A stretch of DNA of 64,000 nucleotides, from assembly GCA_027686065.1 (NCBI GenBank), contig JAQCTH010000002.1, forward strand, positions 1 to 64,000, read 5' to 3'. Source of the stretch: Clostridiaceae bacterium AF10-41 (GTDB taxonomy: Bacteria; Bacillota; Clostridia; Clostridiales; Clostridiaceae). Below are positions 28,392 through 37,621 of this stretch, piece after piece. The notes beneath the pieces are model-generated. The model made no database searches and was not told where the DNA came from. It saw nothing but the letters and a program-made list of their open reading frames with translations. Position 1 is the stretch's first letter. Each line of letters begins with the position of its first letter. A program made the translations under genes and the position numbers.

Positions 28392-28826
28392 TTATTCCCA
28401 TGTACATTTTTTTGTGTAATTTAAATGTCCTACTACTCGTAATTTTTCCAAAGCTTCTAGTTGTTCTTTGCTACAATTTTCAAATGTTTTAGTTTGATCT
28501 GTTCCCGGTTTCATTCCACAAAATCTTTCCTCACTCCAGTTATCTACATCTATAATATCATAAATAGTTCCATTTACAGCAATATAAGAAGGTCTCCCAT
28601 TTTCCCCATTATATTGACTCAGCTCTTCTAAGGTAAGTTGAAGTAAGTCCTTATCTCTTTTTTCACTATGAAAACCTATATCATTAAGATAAGAATTAAT
28701 TTGATTACAAACTCTTCCCATAACATGTAATATATTTTCCTTATAATCTTCTGGATATGTTACTAACATGCTTTTTAATTCATTTAATTCGATAAATTTC
28801 TTTTCTAAAAACTCCTTATTGCTCAT
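28392..28826 (-). CDS. Cytochrome b5-like heme/steroid-binding domain protein
   Basis: A 144-residue soluble protein. The N-terminal 60 residues are helical and charged. The C-terminal half carries a cytochrome b5-fold signature (PSYIAVNGTIYDIIDVDNW, then GTDQTKTF and LRVVGHL). The HPGG motif with the axial His of true cytochrome b5 is absent, so it is closer to MAPR/steroid-binding-type domains; whether it binds heme is not known. I start at the ATG at 28826 because GGAGG lies 5 nt upstream; an ATG four codons earlier overlaps that site. No signal peptide or membrane helix is visible. Confidence 0.8.
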   Translation of the reverse strand: MSNKEFLEKKFIELNELKSMLVTYPEDYKENILHVMGRVCNQINSYLNDIGFHSEKRDKDLLQLTLEELSQYNGENGRPSYIAVNGTIYDIIDVDNWSEERFCGMKPGTDQTKTFENCSKEQLEALEKLRVVGHLNYTKKCTWE

Positions 28827-28930
28827 AATATCCTCCATAAAATGTTCCTAAAATTATATTATGATTTAAAGTTGCAAATGTTAGTGAATTGGTGTAAAAT
28901 CGTAATAAACATTATATTTTTTATTACTGT

Positions 28931-29250
28931 GATGAGAAGAGTAACTATATGGAAGTAGTTTTAGCGAGTAAGGAATGGTGTAAGCCTTATACGAAGCCTT
29001 TAGTGAAGAACATCTCTGAGTTTCTAACCGAACAAGTGAAAAATTATTACCTTTTCATTATGTTAAAGGTGTAAGCTATATTAACAAAATTAAAGCTTTT
29101 AGTTTCACTTAAGTAGACTTAGACGGATTCAAACCGTTATAATTTGAATGACATTATAGTGTCAATTGAGTGGCTATTTATAGCAATCTGGGTGGTACCG
29201 CGAAACTTATCCTTTCGTCCCTTTTTAGGGATTGAGAGGTTTTTTTATTT
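28931..29250 (+). promoter_or_regulatory. T-box leader of asnS (asparagine specifier AAC)
   Basis: The leader has the stem I start GATGAGAAGAGTAA, an AAC specifier triplet (29009-29011) in the expected loop, and the T-box core TGGGTGGTACCGCGA (29189-29203) that pairs with an uncharged tRNA 3' end. An intrinsic terminator follows (stem about 29211-29239, then eight T). Uncharged tRNA-Asn should favour antitermination and raise asnS expression. Confidence 0.93.
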
Positions 29251-29278
29251 TATAAAATAATTTTTAGGAGGATTACAA

Positions 29279-30673
29279 ATGGATAAAGTAGTTTTAATAA
29301 AATCACTTTACAGAAATCAAGAAGAATATTTAAACAAAGAAATAAAAATTTCTGGATGGATAAGAACATTAAGAGCATCTAATGCTTTTGGATTTATAGA
29401 AGTTAATGATGGTAGTTTCTTTAAAAATATTCAAGTTGTATTTTCAAATGAACTTTCAAACTTTACAGAAATTTCAAAGCTACCTATAAGCTCTTCAATA
29501 TCAGTTATAGGTACTTTAGTTGCTACACCTGAAGCTAAGCAACCCTTTGAAATTCAAGCAAAAGAATTAATAATAGAAGGTATGTCAAACTCTGATTATC
29601 CATTACAAAAGAAAAGACATTCTTATGAATATTTAAGAACAATAGCTCACTTAAGACCAAGAAGTAATGCCTTTTCAGCTGTATTTAGAGTACGTTCAGT
29701 GGCAGCTTTCGCTATTCACAAGTTCTTCCAAGAAAGAGGATTTGTTTATACTCATACACCTCTAATAACTGGAAGCGATGCTGAAGGTGCTGGAGAAATG
29801 TTTAAAGTTACTACATTAGACTTACACAATGTTCCCAAAACTGAAGAAGGCGCTATTGACTTTAGCCAGGATTTCTTTGGTAAAGAAAGTAACCTAACAG
29901 TATCAGGACAATTAAATGGTGAATGTTATGCTTTAGCATTTAGAAATATTTACACTTTTGGTCCTACTTTTAGAGCCGAAAACTCAAATACAGCAAGACA
30001 TGCTGCAGAGTTCTGGATGATAGAACCTGAAATAGCATTTGCAGATTTACAAGATGATATGGAATTAGCTGAAGATATGCTTAAATATGTTTTAGAATAT
30101 GTTTTAGCAGAGTGTCCAGAAGAAATGGCCTTCTTTAATCAATTTGTTGATAAAGGAATCTTAGATAGATTAACTCACGTTATGACTTCTGACTTTGGAA
30201 AAGTAACTTATACTGAAGCTGTTGAAATATTAAAGAAAGCTAATAAAAAGTTTGAATATCCAGTTGAATGGGGAATTGACCTACAAACGGAGCATGAAAG
30301 ATATTTAACAGAAGAACATTTCAAGAGACCTGTGTTTGTAACAGATTATCCAAAAGATATAAAAGCATTTTATATGAGATTAAATGATGATGGAAAAACA
30401 GTTGCTGCAACAGATCTTTTAGTTCCAGGTATAGGAGAACTTATAGGTGGAAGCCAAAGGGAAGAAAGATTAGATATCCTAACTAAGAGAATGGCTGAAC
30501 TTGGTCTTAAAGAAGAAGATTACTGGTGGTACCTAGAACTTAGAAAGTACGGAGAAACTAAGCATGCAGGATTTGGATTAGGTTTTGAAAGACTTATTAT
30601 GTATATTACAGGTATGTCAAATATAAGAGACGTAATTCCATTCCCAAGAACTACAGGACAATCTGAATTCTAA
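29279..30673 (+). CDS. asnS: Asparaginyl-tRNA synthetase
   Basis: AsnRS charges tRNA-Asn with asparagine using ATP. The 464-residue protein has an N-terminal OB-fold anticodon-binding domain (residues about 15-105, [20 protein letters not shown]) and a class IIb catalytic core: motif 2 region [19 protein letters not shown], and motif 3 [16 protein letters not shown] near the C-terminus. GGAGG lies 8-9 nt before the ATG. It is controlled by the T-box leader immediately upstream and followed by its own terminator. Confidence 0.98.
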   Translation: MDKVVLIKSLYRNQEEYLNKEIKISGWIRTLRASNAFGFIEVNDGSFFKNIQVVFSNELSNFTEISKLPISSSISVIGTLVATPEAKQPFEIQAKELIIEGMSNSDYPLQKKRHSYEYLRTIAHLRPRSNAFSAVFRVRSVAAFAIHKFFQERGFVYTHTPLITGSDAEGAGEMFKVTTLDLHNVPKTEEGAIDFSQDFFGKESNLTVSGQLNGECYALAFRNIYTFGPTFRAENSNTARHAAEFWMIEPEIAFADLQDDMELAEDMLKYVLEYVLAECPEEMAFFNQFVDKGILDRLTHVMTSDFGKVTYTEAVEILKKANKKFEYPVEWGIDLQTEHERYLTEEHFKRPVFVTDYPKDIKAFYMRLNDDGKTVAATDLLVPGIGELIGGSQREERLDILTKRMAELGLKEEDYWWYLELRKYGETKHAGFGLGFERLIMYITGMSNIRDVIPFPRTTGQSEF

Positions 30674-30677
30674 TAAA

Positions 30678-30720
30678 ATCCCCCATAGCAAATACTTATT
30701 TGCCATGGGGGATTAATTTT
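30678..30720 (+). terminator. Intrinsic terminator after asnS
   Basis: A long stem (AATCCCCCATaGCAAAT with its near-complement ATTTGCcATGGGGGATT, 4-nt loop) starts 4 nt after the stop and is followed by AATTTTATTATTAT. One internal mismatch. Confidence 0.85.
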
Positions 30721-30756
30721 ATTATTATATTTTATTTCAATCTAATATTTTTATGC

Positions 30757-30954
30757 CTATTTTAATTCTCTTTTGAATATTACTGAGCCATCATCTGGTT
30801 TTGGATTCCACCCTACTCCCTCATGAGGCTTAGTTAAGTCACCTATGAGCTCCCATCCCTCACTACCATAATTATTAAGTTCCTCTTGCAGCTTATCTGG
30901 ATCTCCTAAGTTTTTTATAGAATTAATTTCAACGACCTTATATTCCCATTTCAT
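30757..30954 (-). CDS. Small DUF4177 protein
   Basis: A 65-residue soluble protein matching the DUF4177 pattern: MKWEYKVVEINS at the start, ELNNYGSEGWELIGDL in the middle, and a final strand SVIFKREL. The fold is small and beta-rich; no function is established. A GGAGG site precedes the ATG at 30954. It lies just downstream of the arsenic operon on the same strand (57 nt after acr3), so it might be transcribed with it, but nothing ties it to arsenic. Confidence 0.8.
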   Translation of the reverse strand: MKWEYKVVEINSIKNLGDPDKLQEELNNYGSEGWELIGDLTKPHEGVGWNPKPDDGSVIFKRELK

Positions 30955-31011
30955 ATGAGATAACCCTCCTTGATACTGATTTTTAATAAAAATATAATAA
31001 TAAAATTTAAA

Positions 31012-32067
31012 TTATTTTTCTAAGGTAAACCATCCTGTTGTTTTATTTGCAATCTTAACTAGTGTAAGCATTACTGGAACTTCAACTAAAACTCCTACTA
31101 CTGTTGCAAGTGCTGCTCCTGATTGTAGTCCAAAAAGAGAAATAGCTACTGCTACAGCAAGTTCAAAGAAGTTACTTGCTCCTATCATCCCTGCTGGTGC
31201 TGCAATATTATGTGGCAACTTCCAAAGCTTTGCCCAAATATATGCGAACCCAAATATAAAAAATGTTTGAATTGTAAGTGGTATTGCAATCAGCAATATG
31301 TGAGTTGGATTGTTTATTATAGTATCTCCTTGAAATGAAAATAATATTATTAATGTTAAAAGTAGTCCTATTATTGTTATATTATCAAACTTTTTTAAAA
31401 ATATATTTTCAAAATACTCTTTCCCCTTATTTTTTATTACTAAGGTTCTTGTAATATATCCTAATGCTAAAGGAACTACAACAAATAATATAGTTGATAA
31501 TATTAAAGTTCCAAATGGTATAGATACATCACTAACTCCTAGTAAAAACGCTACTATAGGTGTAAATGCAATTAAAATAATTAAATCATTTACTGCTACT
31601 TGAACTAAAGTATATGCTGGATCTCCTTTTGTTAAGTGACTCCATACGAATACCATAGCTGTGCAAGGTGCTGCCCCTAACAAAACTGCCCCCGCTAAAT
31701 ATTCTTTAGCTAAATCTGGTGAAATAATCCCTTTAAAGACTACAAATAAGAAAAATGCTGCTATTGCATACATAGTAAATGGCTTTATTAGCCAATTAGT
31801 TGTGCAAGTTACAATAAGTCCTTTTGGCTTTTTAGTAGCATTTAAAATACTTGTAAAATCTATTTTTAACATCATTGGATATATCATAAGCCATATTAAG
31901 ATAGCTACAGGTATTGATACATTATAATATTCAAACTTATTTAATGTTTCAGGTATAATAGGAAGCAATTGACCAATGGATATTCCTATCACAATACAAG
32001 CAGCAACCCATATTGTTAAATATCGTTCAAAGACTCCTAATCCCTTTCCTTTACTTTCTTCCCCCAT
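31012..32067 (-). CDS. acr3: Arsenite efflux permease, ACR3 family
   Basis: A 351-residue membrane carrier with ten predicted helices that exports arsenite. The essential thiolate Cys is present in GAAPCTAMVFVWSHLTKGDP (about residue 135), and a second conserved segment is GASNFFELAVAVA. It is the last gene of the arsR-arsD-arsA-arsC-acr3 operon. Pairing of an ACR3-type permease with an ArsA ATPase is a known alternative to the ArsB-ArsA pump. It starts 9 nt after the arsC stop. Confidence 0.95.
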   Translation of the reverse strand: MGEESKGKGLGVFERYLTIWVAACIVIGISIGQLLPIIPETLNKFEYYNVSIPVAILIWLMIYPMMLKIDFTSILNATKKPKGLIVTCTTNWLIKPFTMYAIAAFFLFVVFKGIISPDLAKEYLAGAVLLGAAPCTAMVFVWSHLTKGDPAYTLVQVAVNDLIILIAFTPIVAFLLGVSDVSIPFGTLILSTILFVVVPLALGYITRTLVIKNKGKEYFENIFLKKFDNITIIGLLLTLIILFSFQGDTIINNPTHILLIAIPLTIQTFFIFGFAYIWAKLWKLPHNIAAPAGMIGASNFFELAVAVAISLFGLQSGAALATVVGVLVEVPVMLTLVKIANKTTGWFTLEK

Positions 32068-32076
32068 AATTCCCTC

Positions 32077-32481
32077 CTATATCTCGTTATTCTTAATTCT
32101 TTTTGCTAAATCTTTTATTTTTTCTTCTATCACTTTTGCAACTTTAATGAACTCCTCATCACTTTTACCAGTAGGATCTTCTAAGCCCCAGTCCTCAACA
32201 TGACTAGCTGATATAACAGGACACACAACATTGCACCCCATTTTTATAGCAATATCAACATCTGGTATATCTGTAAGTAATTTAGATTTTTGAGTTTCAT
32301 TCATATCAATATTATATAATTGCTTAGTTATTCTTACTGCATCTTGATTTATTTGTGGTTTAGTTTCAGTTCCAGCTGAATAACTTTCAAAAACTTCACT
32401 TCCATATAATTTTCCTAATGCCTCCGCCATTTGTGATCTACAAGAATTATGAACACATATAAATGCTACCTTCTTTTTCAT
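32077..32481 (-). CDS. arsC: Arsenate reductase, thioredoxin-coupled LMW phosphatase type
   Basis: ArsC reduces arsenate to arsenite so that it can be exported. The 134-residue protein has the LMW-phosphatase P-loop CVHNSCRS (Cys10 catalytic, Arg16) and the downstream redox pair in MGCNVVCPV, which together form the thiol cascade that ends with thioredoxin. This is the Staphylococcus pI258/Bacillus type, not the glutaredoxin-dependent type. It lies between arsA and acr3. Confidence 0.97.
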   Translation of the reverse strand: MKKKVAFICVHNSCRSQMAEALGKLYGSEVFESYSAGTETKPQINQDAVRITKQLYNIDMNETQKSKLLTDIPDVDIAIKMGCNVVCPVISASHVEDWGLEDPTGKSDEEFIKVAKVIEEKIKDLAKRIKNNEI

Positions 32482-32496
32482 TTTTAGTTTCTCCTT

Positions 32497-34242
32497 TTAT
32501 TTAATTATTTCTAATAAATTTTTACCTTTTAATTCTTTAGGTTTCCATTCAATCACTGAAAAATTTCCCTTTGATATTTTATCAACCTTATTTATCCATT
32601 TAATTTCATTACTTGCCTTTGCTCTTAATATTTCATTAGTGGTTTCAGTTGCATAAAGGCTTGAATTTATTACCCACCACTTACTATTTATCCCTGCTCT
32701 ATTTAAATCTTTTTGCAATCTAATTGCTTCAAAAACAGGAGTAGTTTCTCCTAGAGTAACAATAATAACTTCTGTTTCATTTTCGTTTCTTAGTTTTGGT
32801 AAAAGCTTTTTAACTGATTCAGGTATATCACCTTCTGATCTCTGGATCTCTCTATGATAGCTTTGAGTTGAATCTAAAAGTAATAACGTATGTCCAGTTG
32901 GTGCAGTATCAATAACTACAACCTCATTTTCTGATTTTCCAACTATTTCTGCAAAAGCTCTAAATACTGCAATTTCTTGAGTACAAGGTGATCTCAAATC
33001 TTCTTCAACATATTCAATATCAGCATCACTCATTGTTTCTCTTGCCTTACTTAAAACTTCTTCTTTATACTTCTCTAGTTCTTTCTTTTCATCAATGCTA
33101 CTTAAAGTTATTCCATAGCTTTCATCAACCACAAACTTTAAATGAGCTGCCGGATCTGTAGTAGTTAAATGAACTTTCTTACCCTTCTTAGCGAGTCCTA
33201 TTGCAATAGCTGCTGCAATAGTTGTCTTTCCAACTCCTCCTTTTCCCATTGTGAATATAACTTTCTTATTACTATTAAATATGTCTTCTATAACATTATT
33301 TAACTTAGGAATTGTTGTTGTATTTATTTTATCTGTACTTACTTTTATATTACTCTCTTTTAATAACGCTCTAACATTTTCAAGCCCTGTAATATTATAA
33401 GGTCTTAAGGGTATTTTGTACCTTTCAATCCCTTTTAATCCTACTGGGATATCATTTAAGGCTTTTTGTTGTTTATTATATAATGCAGTTGATAAATCAT
33501 CATCATACTTTTCTAGTACTCCATTTACAACCAAAATTTGATTTGCTACACCGATTTCCTTAAGTTCATTTGATGCTCTTTCAGCTTCTTTTAATGGAGA
33601 CTCTTCTGGTCTAGATACAAGAATAAGAGTAGTCTTTGTCTTATCTGCCAAATTAGAAACTGCATTTTTGTAAACTTCCTTTTTACTTTCAAGTCCCGAT
33701 AACTGTCCTAAACATGATGCCCCATGAGTATTTTCACTTATAAAATTACTCCATGCTGATGGTAATTGAAGCATTCTTAATGTATGTCCAGTTGGTGCAG
33801 TATCAAAAATTATATGATCAAAGTCATTAGCTGCTTTTTCATCAGTAATAAAAGATGAAAACTCATTAAAGGCCGCAATCTCAACAGTACATGAGCCTGA
33901 AAGTTGTTCTTCCATATTATTCAATACATTTTCTGGTAATTTCCCTCTATATGGTGATATAACACTTTCTTTATATTCTGCTGCTGCTTGTTCTGGGTCA
34001 AAATTAGCCACTACCAAATTAGACACATCTTTTATTTGAACACCTTTATTATCTAATTCAGTATTAAAAACGTCTTGAAGATTAGAAGCAGGGTCTGTAC
34101 TGATAAGCATTATCTTCTTTCCTTCATCTGCCAAAGACACTGCTGTTGCACAAGCTGTTGAAGTCTTACCCACTCCTCCTTTACCTGTGAAAAATAAATA
34201 TTTAGTTAGGTTTATTTCTTTTATATCAAATGTTTTATACAT
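32497..34242 (-). CDS. arsA: Arsenite-stimulated ATPase ArsA (two-domain)
   Basis: ArsA energises arsenite export by the membrane carrier. The 581-residue protein is an internal duplication: each half has a deviant Walker A loop (FTGKGGVGKTSTA near residue 18; TMGKGGVGKTTIA near 333) and a DTAPTGHTL signature (near residues 150 and 450). Metalloid-binding Cys residues are seen in the SGSCTVEIA and LRSPCTQEIA segments. ArsD, encoded just upstream, delivers arsenite to it. Confidence 0.97.
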   Translation of the reverse strand: MYKTFDIKEINLTKYLFFTGKGGVGKTSTACATAVSLADEGKKIMLISTDPASNLQDVFNTELDNKGVQIKDVSNLVVANFDPEQAAAEYKESVISPYRGKLPENVLNNMEEQLSGSCTVEIAAFNEFSSFITDEKAANDFDHIIFDTAPTGHTLRMLQLPSAWSNFISENTHGASCLGQLSGLESKKEVYKNAVSNLADKTKTTLILVSRPEESPLKEAERASNELKEIGVANQILVVNGVLEKYDDDLSTALYNKQQKALNDIPVGLKGIERYKIPLRPYNITGLENVRALLKESNIKVSTDKINTTTIPKLNNVIEDIFNSNKKVIFTMGKGGVGKTTIAAAIAIGLAKKGKKVHLTTTDPAAHLKFVVDESYGITLSSIDEKKELEKYKEEVLSKARETMSDADIEYVEEDLRSPCTQEIAVFRAFAEIVGKSENEVVVIDTAPTGHTLLLLDSTQSYHREIQRSEGDIPESVKKLLPKLRNENETEVIIVTLGETTPVFEAIRLQKDLNRAGINSKWWVINSSLYATETTNEILRAKASNEIKWINKVDKISKGNFSVIEWKPKELKGKNLLEIIK

Positions 34243-34262
34243 TTTCTATCACTCCCCCTTAA

Positions 34263-34631
34263 TTAACAACAACCACCCTTACAACAACAACTATTTGATT
34301 TTTTTTCTTCAGCTTTTAATAAATCAGGAGAAATTTCTAGTAAATTACAAAACTCATCATTAGTAGGGTAGTTACCTACTTTTACAATTTTCCCATCAAC
34401 CATTGTTGCTGGTAATACATCAACACCTTGCTTCATTAATATTTCATTTATTGTTTTGTTATCAACAAATATTTGTGGATTGCTTGTTAAATTATATCTT
34501 TCAACTAATATTCCCTTATTCCTTAAATTATTTATTACTGTTGAAACCCTTAAAAGTTCTGGATTTACAGATGGACCACAAACCCCTGTTGAACAGCACA
34601 TTGCAGGATCAAAAATAATCATTTTTTTCAT
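34263..34631 (-). CDS. arsD: Arsenite metallochaperone ArsD
   Basis: ArsD hands arsenite to ArsA and weakly represses the operon. The 122-residue protein has the essential Cys12-Cys13-Cys18 triad in MCCSTGVCGP, a thioredoxin-like fold, and a Cys-rich tail (SNSCCCKGGCC) corresponding to the vicinal pairs of plasmid R773 ArsD. It lies between arsR and arsA, the usual place. Confidence 0.96.
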   Translation of the reverse strand: MKKMIIFDPAMCCSTGVCGPSVNPELLRVSTVINNLRNKGILVERYNLTSNPQIFVDNKTINEILMKQGVDVLPATMVDGKIVKVGNYPTNDEFCNLLEISPDLLKAEEKKSNSCCCKGGCC

Positions 34632-34654
34632 AATAAATACACTCCTTTAAATTT

Positions 34655-34981
34655 TTAATTATTTTTACATACACATTCTTTTTGCTTACAAATACACTCT
34701 TCCGTGTCAGTGATAATATTCATTAAGTTTAAAATTAATCTGTTAGCATTAGTTGTATGTAATTTATAATAGCTCCAATTCCCTTCTTTTCTTGATAAAA
34801 CTAAACCACATTCCATTAAAACCTTCATGTGATGAGATAATGTTGGCTGAGTAAAATTAAAACTTTCTAGCAAATCACAGGCACACTTTTCACCACAAGA
34901 TAAGATATCTATTATTTTCAGTCTATTAGGGTCACTTAATGCTTTTAAAACTTTTGCATTTTCCTCATAATTATTTTTCAT
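34655..34981 (-). CDS. arsR: Arsenic-responsive repressor ArsR
   Basis: A 108-residue winged-helix repressor of the ArsR/SmtB family. The metalloid-sensing motif CACDLL lies at the recognition-helix approach, followed by the DNA-binding helix with FTQPTLSHHMKVL. The C-terminus carries extra Cys pairs (ECICKQKECVC) not required in the classic R773 ArsR, possibly additional ligands. It is first in the operon and should bind the two dyads at 35018-35037 and 35082-35099. Confidence 0.96.
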   Translation of the reverse strand: MKNNYEENAKVLKALSDPNRLKIIDILSCGEKCACDLLESFNFTQPTLSHHMKVLMECGLVLSRKEGNWSYYKLHTTNANRLILNLMNIITDTEECICKQKECVCKNN

Positions 34982-35016
34982 ATTTATCCTCCCAGAATAA
35001 ATTATTCCTTGTATAC

Positions 35017-35099
35017 AATATAGATAACTATCTATATAATGTCAATATACATCTTTAATTATAATGTTTTTAATTGTTTATTATAGATATATATCTATA
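35017..35099 (-). promoter_or_regulatory. ars operon promoter with two ArsR-type dyad operators
   Basis: On the minus strand TTGACA (35040-35045) and TATATT (35017-35022) are 17 nt apart. The spacer and -10 are covered by the dyad ATATAGATA-N2-TATCTATAT (35018-35037). A second, perfect dyad TATAGATATATATCTATA (35082-35099) lies upstream. Both share TAGATA half-sites. Repression by ArsR is inferred from position. Confidence 0.8.
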
Positions 35100-35146
35100 T
35101 ACTATTCTTAGCACCACAGTTTGTTACTAATATTTTAGACAATAAA

Positions 35147-35184
35147 AAAACTTTGGCAAATAAAATATCCATTGTCAAAGTTTT
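35147..35184 (-). terminator. Terminator downstream of the hyp operon
   Basis: A 13-bp stem AAAACTTTGGCAA/TTGTCAAAGTTTT (one G-U pair) is followed on the minus strand by further T residues. It lies about 110 nt after the hypE stop and before the ars promoter. Confidence 0.75.
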
Positions 35185-35294
35185 AATATATTTACTTCAT
35201 AATCGCAACTCTTTATTATTTCATAAGTTTCCTTGTAAATCAACAAGTAAAGCTTAAAGTTAAATTTCTAATTTTTAGACTTTATTATATTATT

Positions 35295-36296
35295 CTAACA
35301 TATCCTAGGTAACATATTTCCTTCTAAAGGTGGCAATATTCTTTTACCTCCAAAATAATTTTCTATAAAAATAGTATTTCGTGATTCTTTAATGAATTCA
35401 CCTATAATTTTTGAATTTTTTCCCCCATTAAATTCTTGAATTTTCTTCAATATATTTTCTGCTTCTGATGCTTCTACAACTATTACCATTCTTCCTTCAC
35501 ATGCCATATATAAGGGATCAAATCCTAAAAGTTCATTTACAGCTATAACACCTCTATCAATTGGAATATCTTCCTCCATTAAATGTATTCCAAGTTCACA
35601 AAGATTAGAAAACTCATGCAATACAGTTGCTACCCCCCCTCTAGTTGGATCTCTCATTATTTTTATTGAATCATAGTTATCTTTAATTATTTCTGTAAAA
35701 GGGTATAGAGAGGCACAATCACTTTTTATATTATCTTTCACTTTGATATCATATCTTTCTATTGCAATTGTTGTACCATGATCTCCTATATTTCCTGTTA
35801 CTATGATTTTATCCCCTTCTTTAATTGGCTTTTGCTTATATCTTTCTAAAACAATCCCTATTCCACTAGTATTAATAAAGATTCCATCTACTTTTCCCTT
35901 TTCTACTACTTTTGTATCTCCTGTTATAATACTTACTCCTGACTCTAAGCAAGTTTCACTCATAGACTTCACAATTTTATTTAGGTTTTCCAATGAAAAT
36001 CCTTCTTCAATTATAAACCCAGCGCTCAAATAAAGAGGGCTTGCCCCTGATACAATTAAGTCATTAATTGTTCCACAAACTGCAAGCTTTCCTATGTTTC
36101 CACCAGAAAAAAATACTGGTTTCACTACAAAAGAATCTGTTGTAAATGCTAGCTTATTATTAGCAGCTTGAAATATTGTTGCATCTTGGCCCTTTGCTAA
36201 CAAATCATTATTAAAATATTTATAAAAAATGTTTTTGATTAGTTCTTCAGTATGCTTTCCTCCATCTCCATGACTGAGCTTTATTACATTATCCAT
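35295..36296 (-). CDS. hypE: Hydrogenase maturation protein HypE
   Basis: HypE dehydrates the carbamoyl group on its C-terminal Cys to a thiocyanate, the source of the CN ligands of the [NiFe] centre. The 333-residue PurM-like ATPase starts with LSHGDGGKHTEELIK, has TGDTKVVEKGKVDG and MRDPTRGGVATVL, and ends in the required PRIC tail. Its start overlaps the hypD end by 8 bp, indicating coupled translation. Confidence 0.97.
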   Translation of the reverse strand: MDNVIKLSHGDGGKHTEELIKNIFYKYFNNDLLAKGQDATIFQAANNKLAFTTDSFVVKPVFFSGGNIGKLAVCGTINDLIVSGASPLYLSAGFIIEEGFSLENLNKIVKSMSETCLESGVSIITGDTKVVEKGKVDGIFINTSGIGIVLERYKQKPIKEGDKIIVTGNIGDHGTTIAIERYDIKVKDNIKSDCASLYPFTEIIKDNYDSIKIMRDPTRGGVATVLHEFSNLCELGIHLMEEDIPIDRGVIAVNELLGFDPLYMACEGRMVIVVEASEAENILKKIQEFNGGKNSKIIGEFIKESRNTIFIENYFGGKRILPPLEGNMLPRIC

Positions 36297-37365
36297 TTAT
36301 TATTCTCCCATTATATTTGTAGAAAATTGAGCATGCTCCTTCATTAGAAACCATACAGGGCCCAACTGGATTTTCTGGAGTACAAAACCTTCCGAAAAAT
36401 TCGCAATTAATAGGTCTCTTTTTTCCTAATAAAATTTCACTACAAACGCAATTTTTATTATTACCTTTTCTTAAACTTATTTTAAATTTCTTTATTGCAT
36501 CATAATTTTTATAATCTTCCTTTAATAAAAAACCTGAAGAGCCAATACTACCTATTCCCCTCCATTCAGAATCACAATAAGAAAATACTTCCTTTATTAT
36601 TTGATTTCCCTTTAAATTTCCTTTTGAAGTTACACAACTTTTATATAAGTTTTTAAATGTTTTCTTATTTTTACTTTGCTCTTGTGTTAAAAAATATATA
36701 GCTCCAATAATATCTAACTCATTAAATCCTGCTACTACTGCTGGAATATTATATTCTTCTACAATAAACTTAAAATAATCTGCTCCCATTACTGATGCTA
36801 CGTGGCCCGGGCAAATAAGTCCCTGTATGTTTAATTTATCATCACTTAAGATATGATGTAATATTGGTTCCATCCTTTTTATTCCTATAAAAAAGGAAAT
36901 ATTTCTTATATTTCTTTCTTTAGCTATTTTAATAGTTAAAGCAATTATTGGTGCAGTAGTTTCAAACCCAACTGCTAAAAAAACTACTTCTTTATCTTTA
37001 TTTTCCTCTGCCAGATTTATTGAATCTAAAGGTGAATATATTATCCTAATATTCTTTCCTTTTTCTCTTTGTTCAATTAAATTTTCCTTACTTCCTTTAA
37101 CTTTCATCATGTCTCCAAAGGTAGCTAAAACTACTTTATCATCTTTAAGGATTTCTATAGCAGCATCTATATATTCCTCAGAAGTAACACAAACTGGACA
37201 ACCGGGTCCTGATATTAAATTTATCTTAGGCTCAACTAATTCCCTGATTCCAAATTTTGATATAGCTTGAGTATGAGTTCCACAAACCTCCATAATATTA
37301 AATTTACCATTAGGATAATTATTAATTTCCTCTAAAAACCTTTCAATTAAAAATTTCTTGTTCAT
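36289..37365 (-). CDS. hypD: Hydrogenase maturation protein HypD
   Basis: HypD is the iron-sulfur scaffold on which Fe(CN)2CO is assembled with HypC. The 358-residue protein has conserved blocks EVCGTHTQAISKFG, GPGCPVCVTS, GFETTAPI, CPGHVASVMG and a C-terminal Cys region (PINCEFFGRFCTPENPVGPC). Two adjacent ATGs (37368 and 37365) are possible. The gene overlaps the hypC end by about 25 bp and the hypE start by 8 bp. Confidence 0.97.
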   Translation of the reverse strand: MNKKFLIERFLEEINNYPNGKFNIMEVCGTHTQAISKFGIRELVEPKINLISGPGCPVCVTSEEYIDAAIEILKDDKVVLATFGDMMKVKGSKENLIEQREKGKNIRIIYSPLDSINLAEENKDKEVVFLAVGFETTAPIIALTIKIAKERNIRNISFFIGIKRMEPILHHILSDDKLNIQGLICPGHVASVMGADYFKFIVEEYNIPAVVAGFNELDIIGAIYFLTQEQSKNKKTFKNLYKSCVTSKGNLKGNQIIKEVFSYCDSEWRGIGSIGSSGFLLKEDYKNYDAIKKFKISLRKGNNKNCVCSEILLGKKRPINCEFFGRFCTPENPVGPCMVSNEGACSIFYKYNGRIING

Positions 37366-37588
37366 CATTTACCTCTACTTTAGATAATAATTTAAGGAGA
37401 TCATTTAATTCTTCAAAATACTCTATATCAATCTTTTGAATAGCACATCCAGCATGTATTAAAACATAATCACCTATTTGGGCTTCTTCAATAATTTGAA
37501 TATTTACTTCACTTTCCATCCCCATAATGTTTACTTTTGCAGTAGCTTCACTTATTTCTACAATTTGACCTGGTATTGCAAGACACAT
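37343..37588 (-). CDS. hypC: Hydrogenase maturation chaperone HypC
   Basis: HypC carries the Fe(CN)2CO unit from HypD to the large subunit. I start at the ATG at 37588, giving the invariant N-terminus MCLAIPG, because the Cys at position 2, exposed after Met removal, is required for function. A TTG three codons earlier would bury it. The 81-residue OB-fold protein continues with VNIMGMESEVNI and GDYVLIHAGCAIQKID. The gene overlaps hypD. Confidence 0.96.
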   Translation of the reverse strand: MCLAIPGQIVEISEATAKVNIMGMESEVNIQIIEEAQIGDYVLIHAGCAIQKIDIEYFEELNDLLKLLSKVEVNDEQEIFN

Positions 37589-37621
37589 CCTTTTCAATTC
37601 CCTTCATTATCATAAATATAA

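Noticed and set aside
37589..37597. A hypC start three codons upstream (TTG)
   Set aside because: It would move the required Cys from position 2; the MCLAIPG start is the invariant family form.
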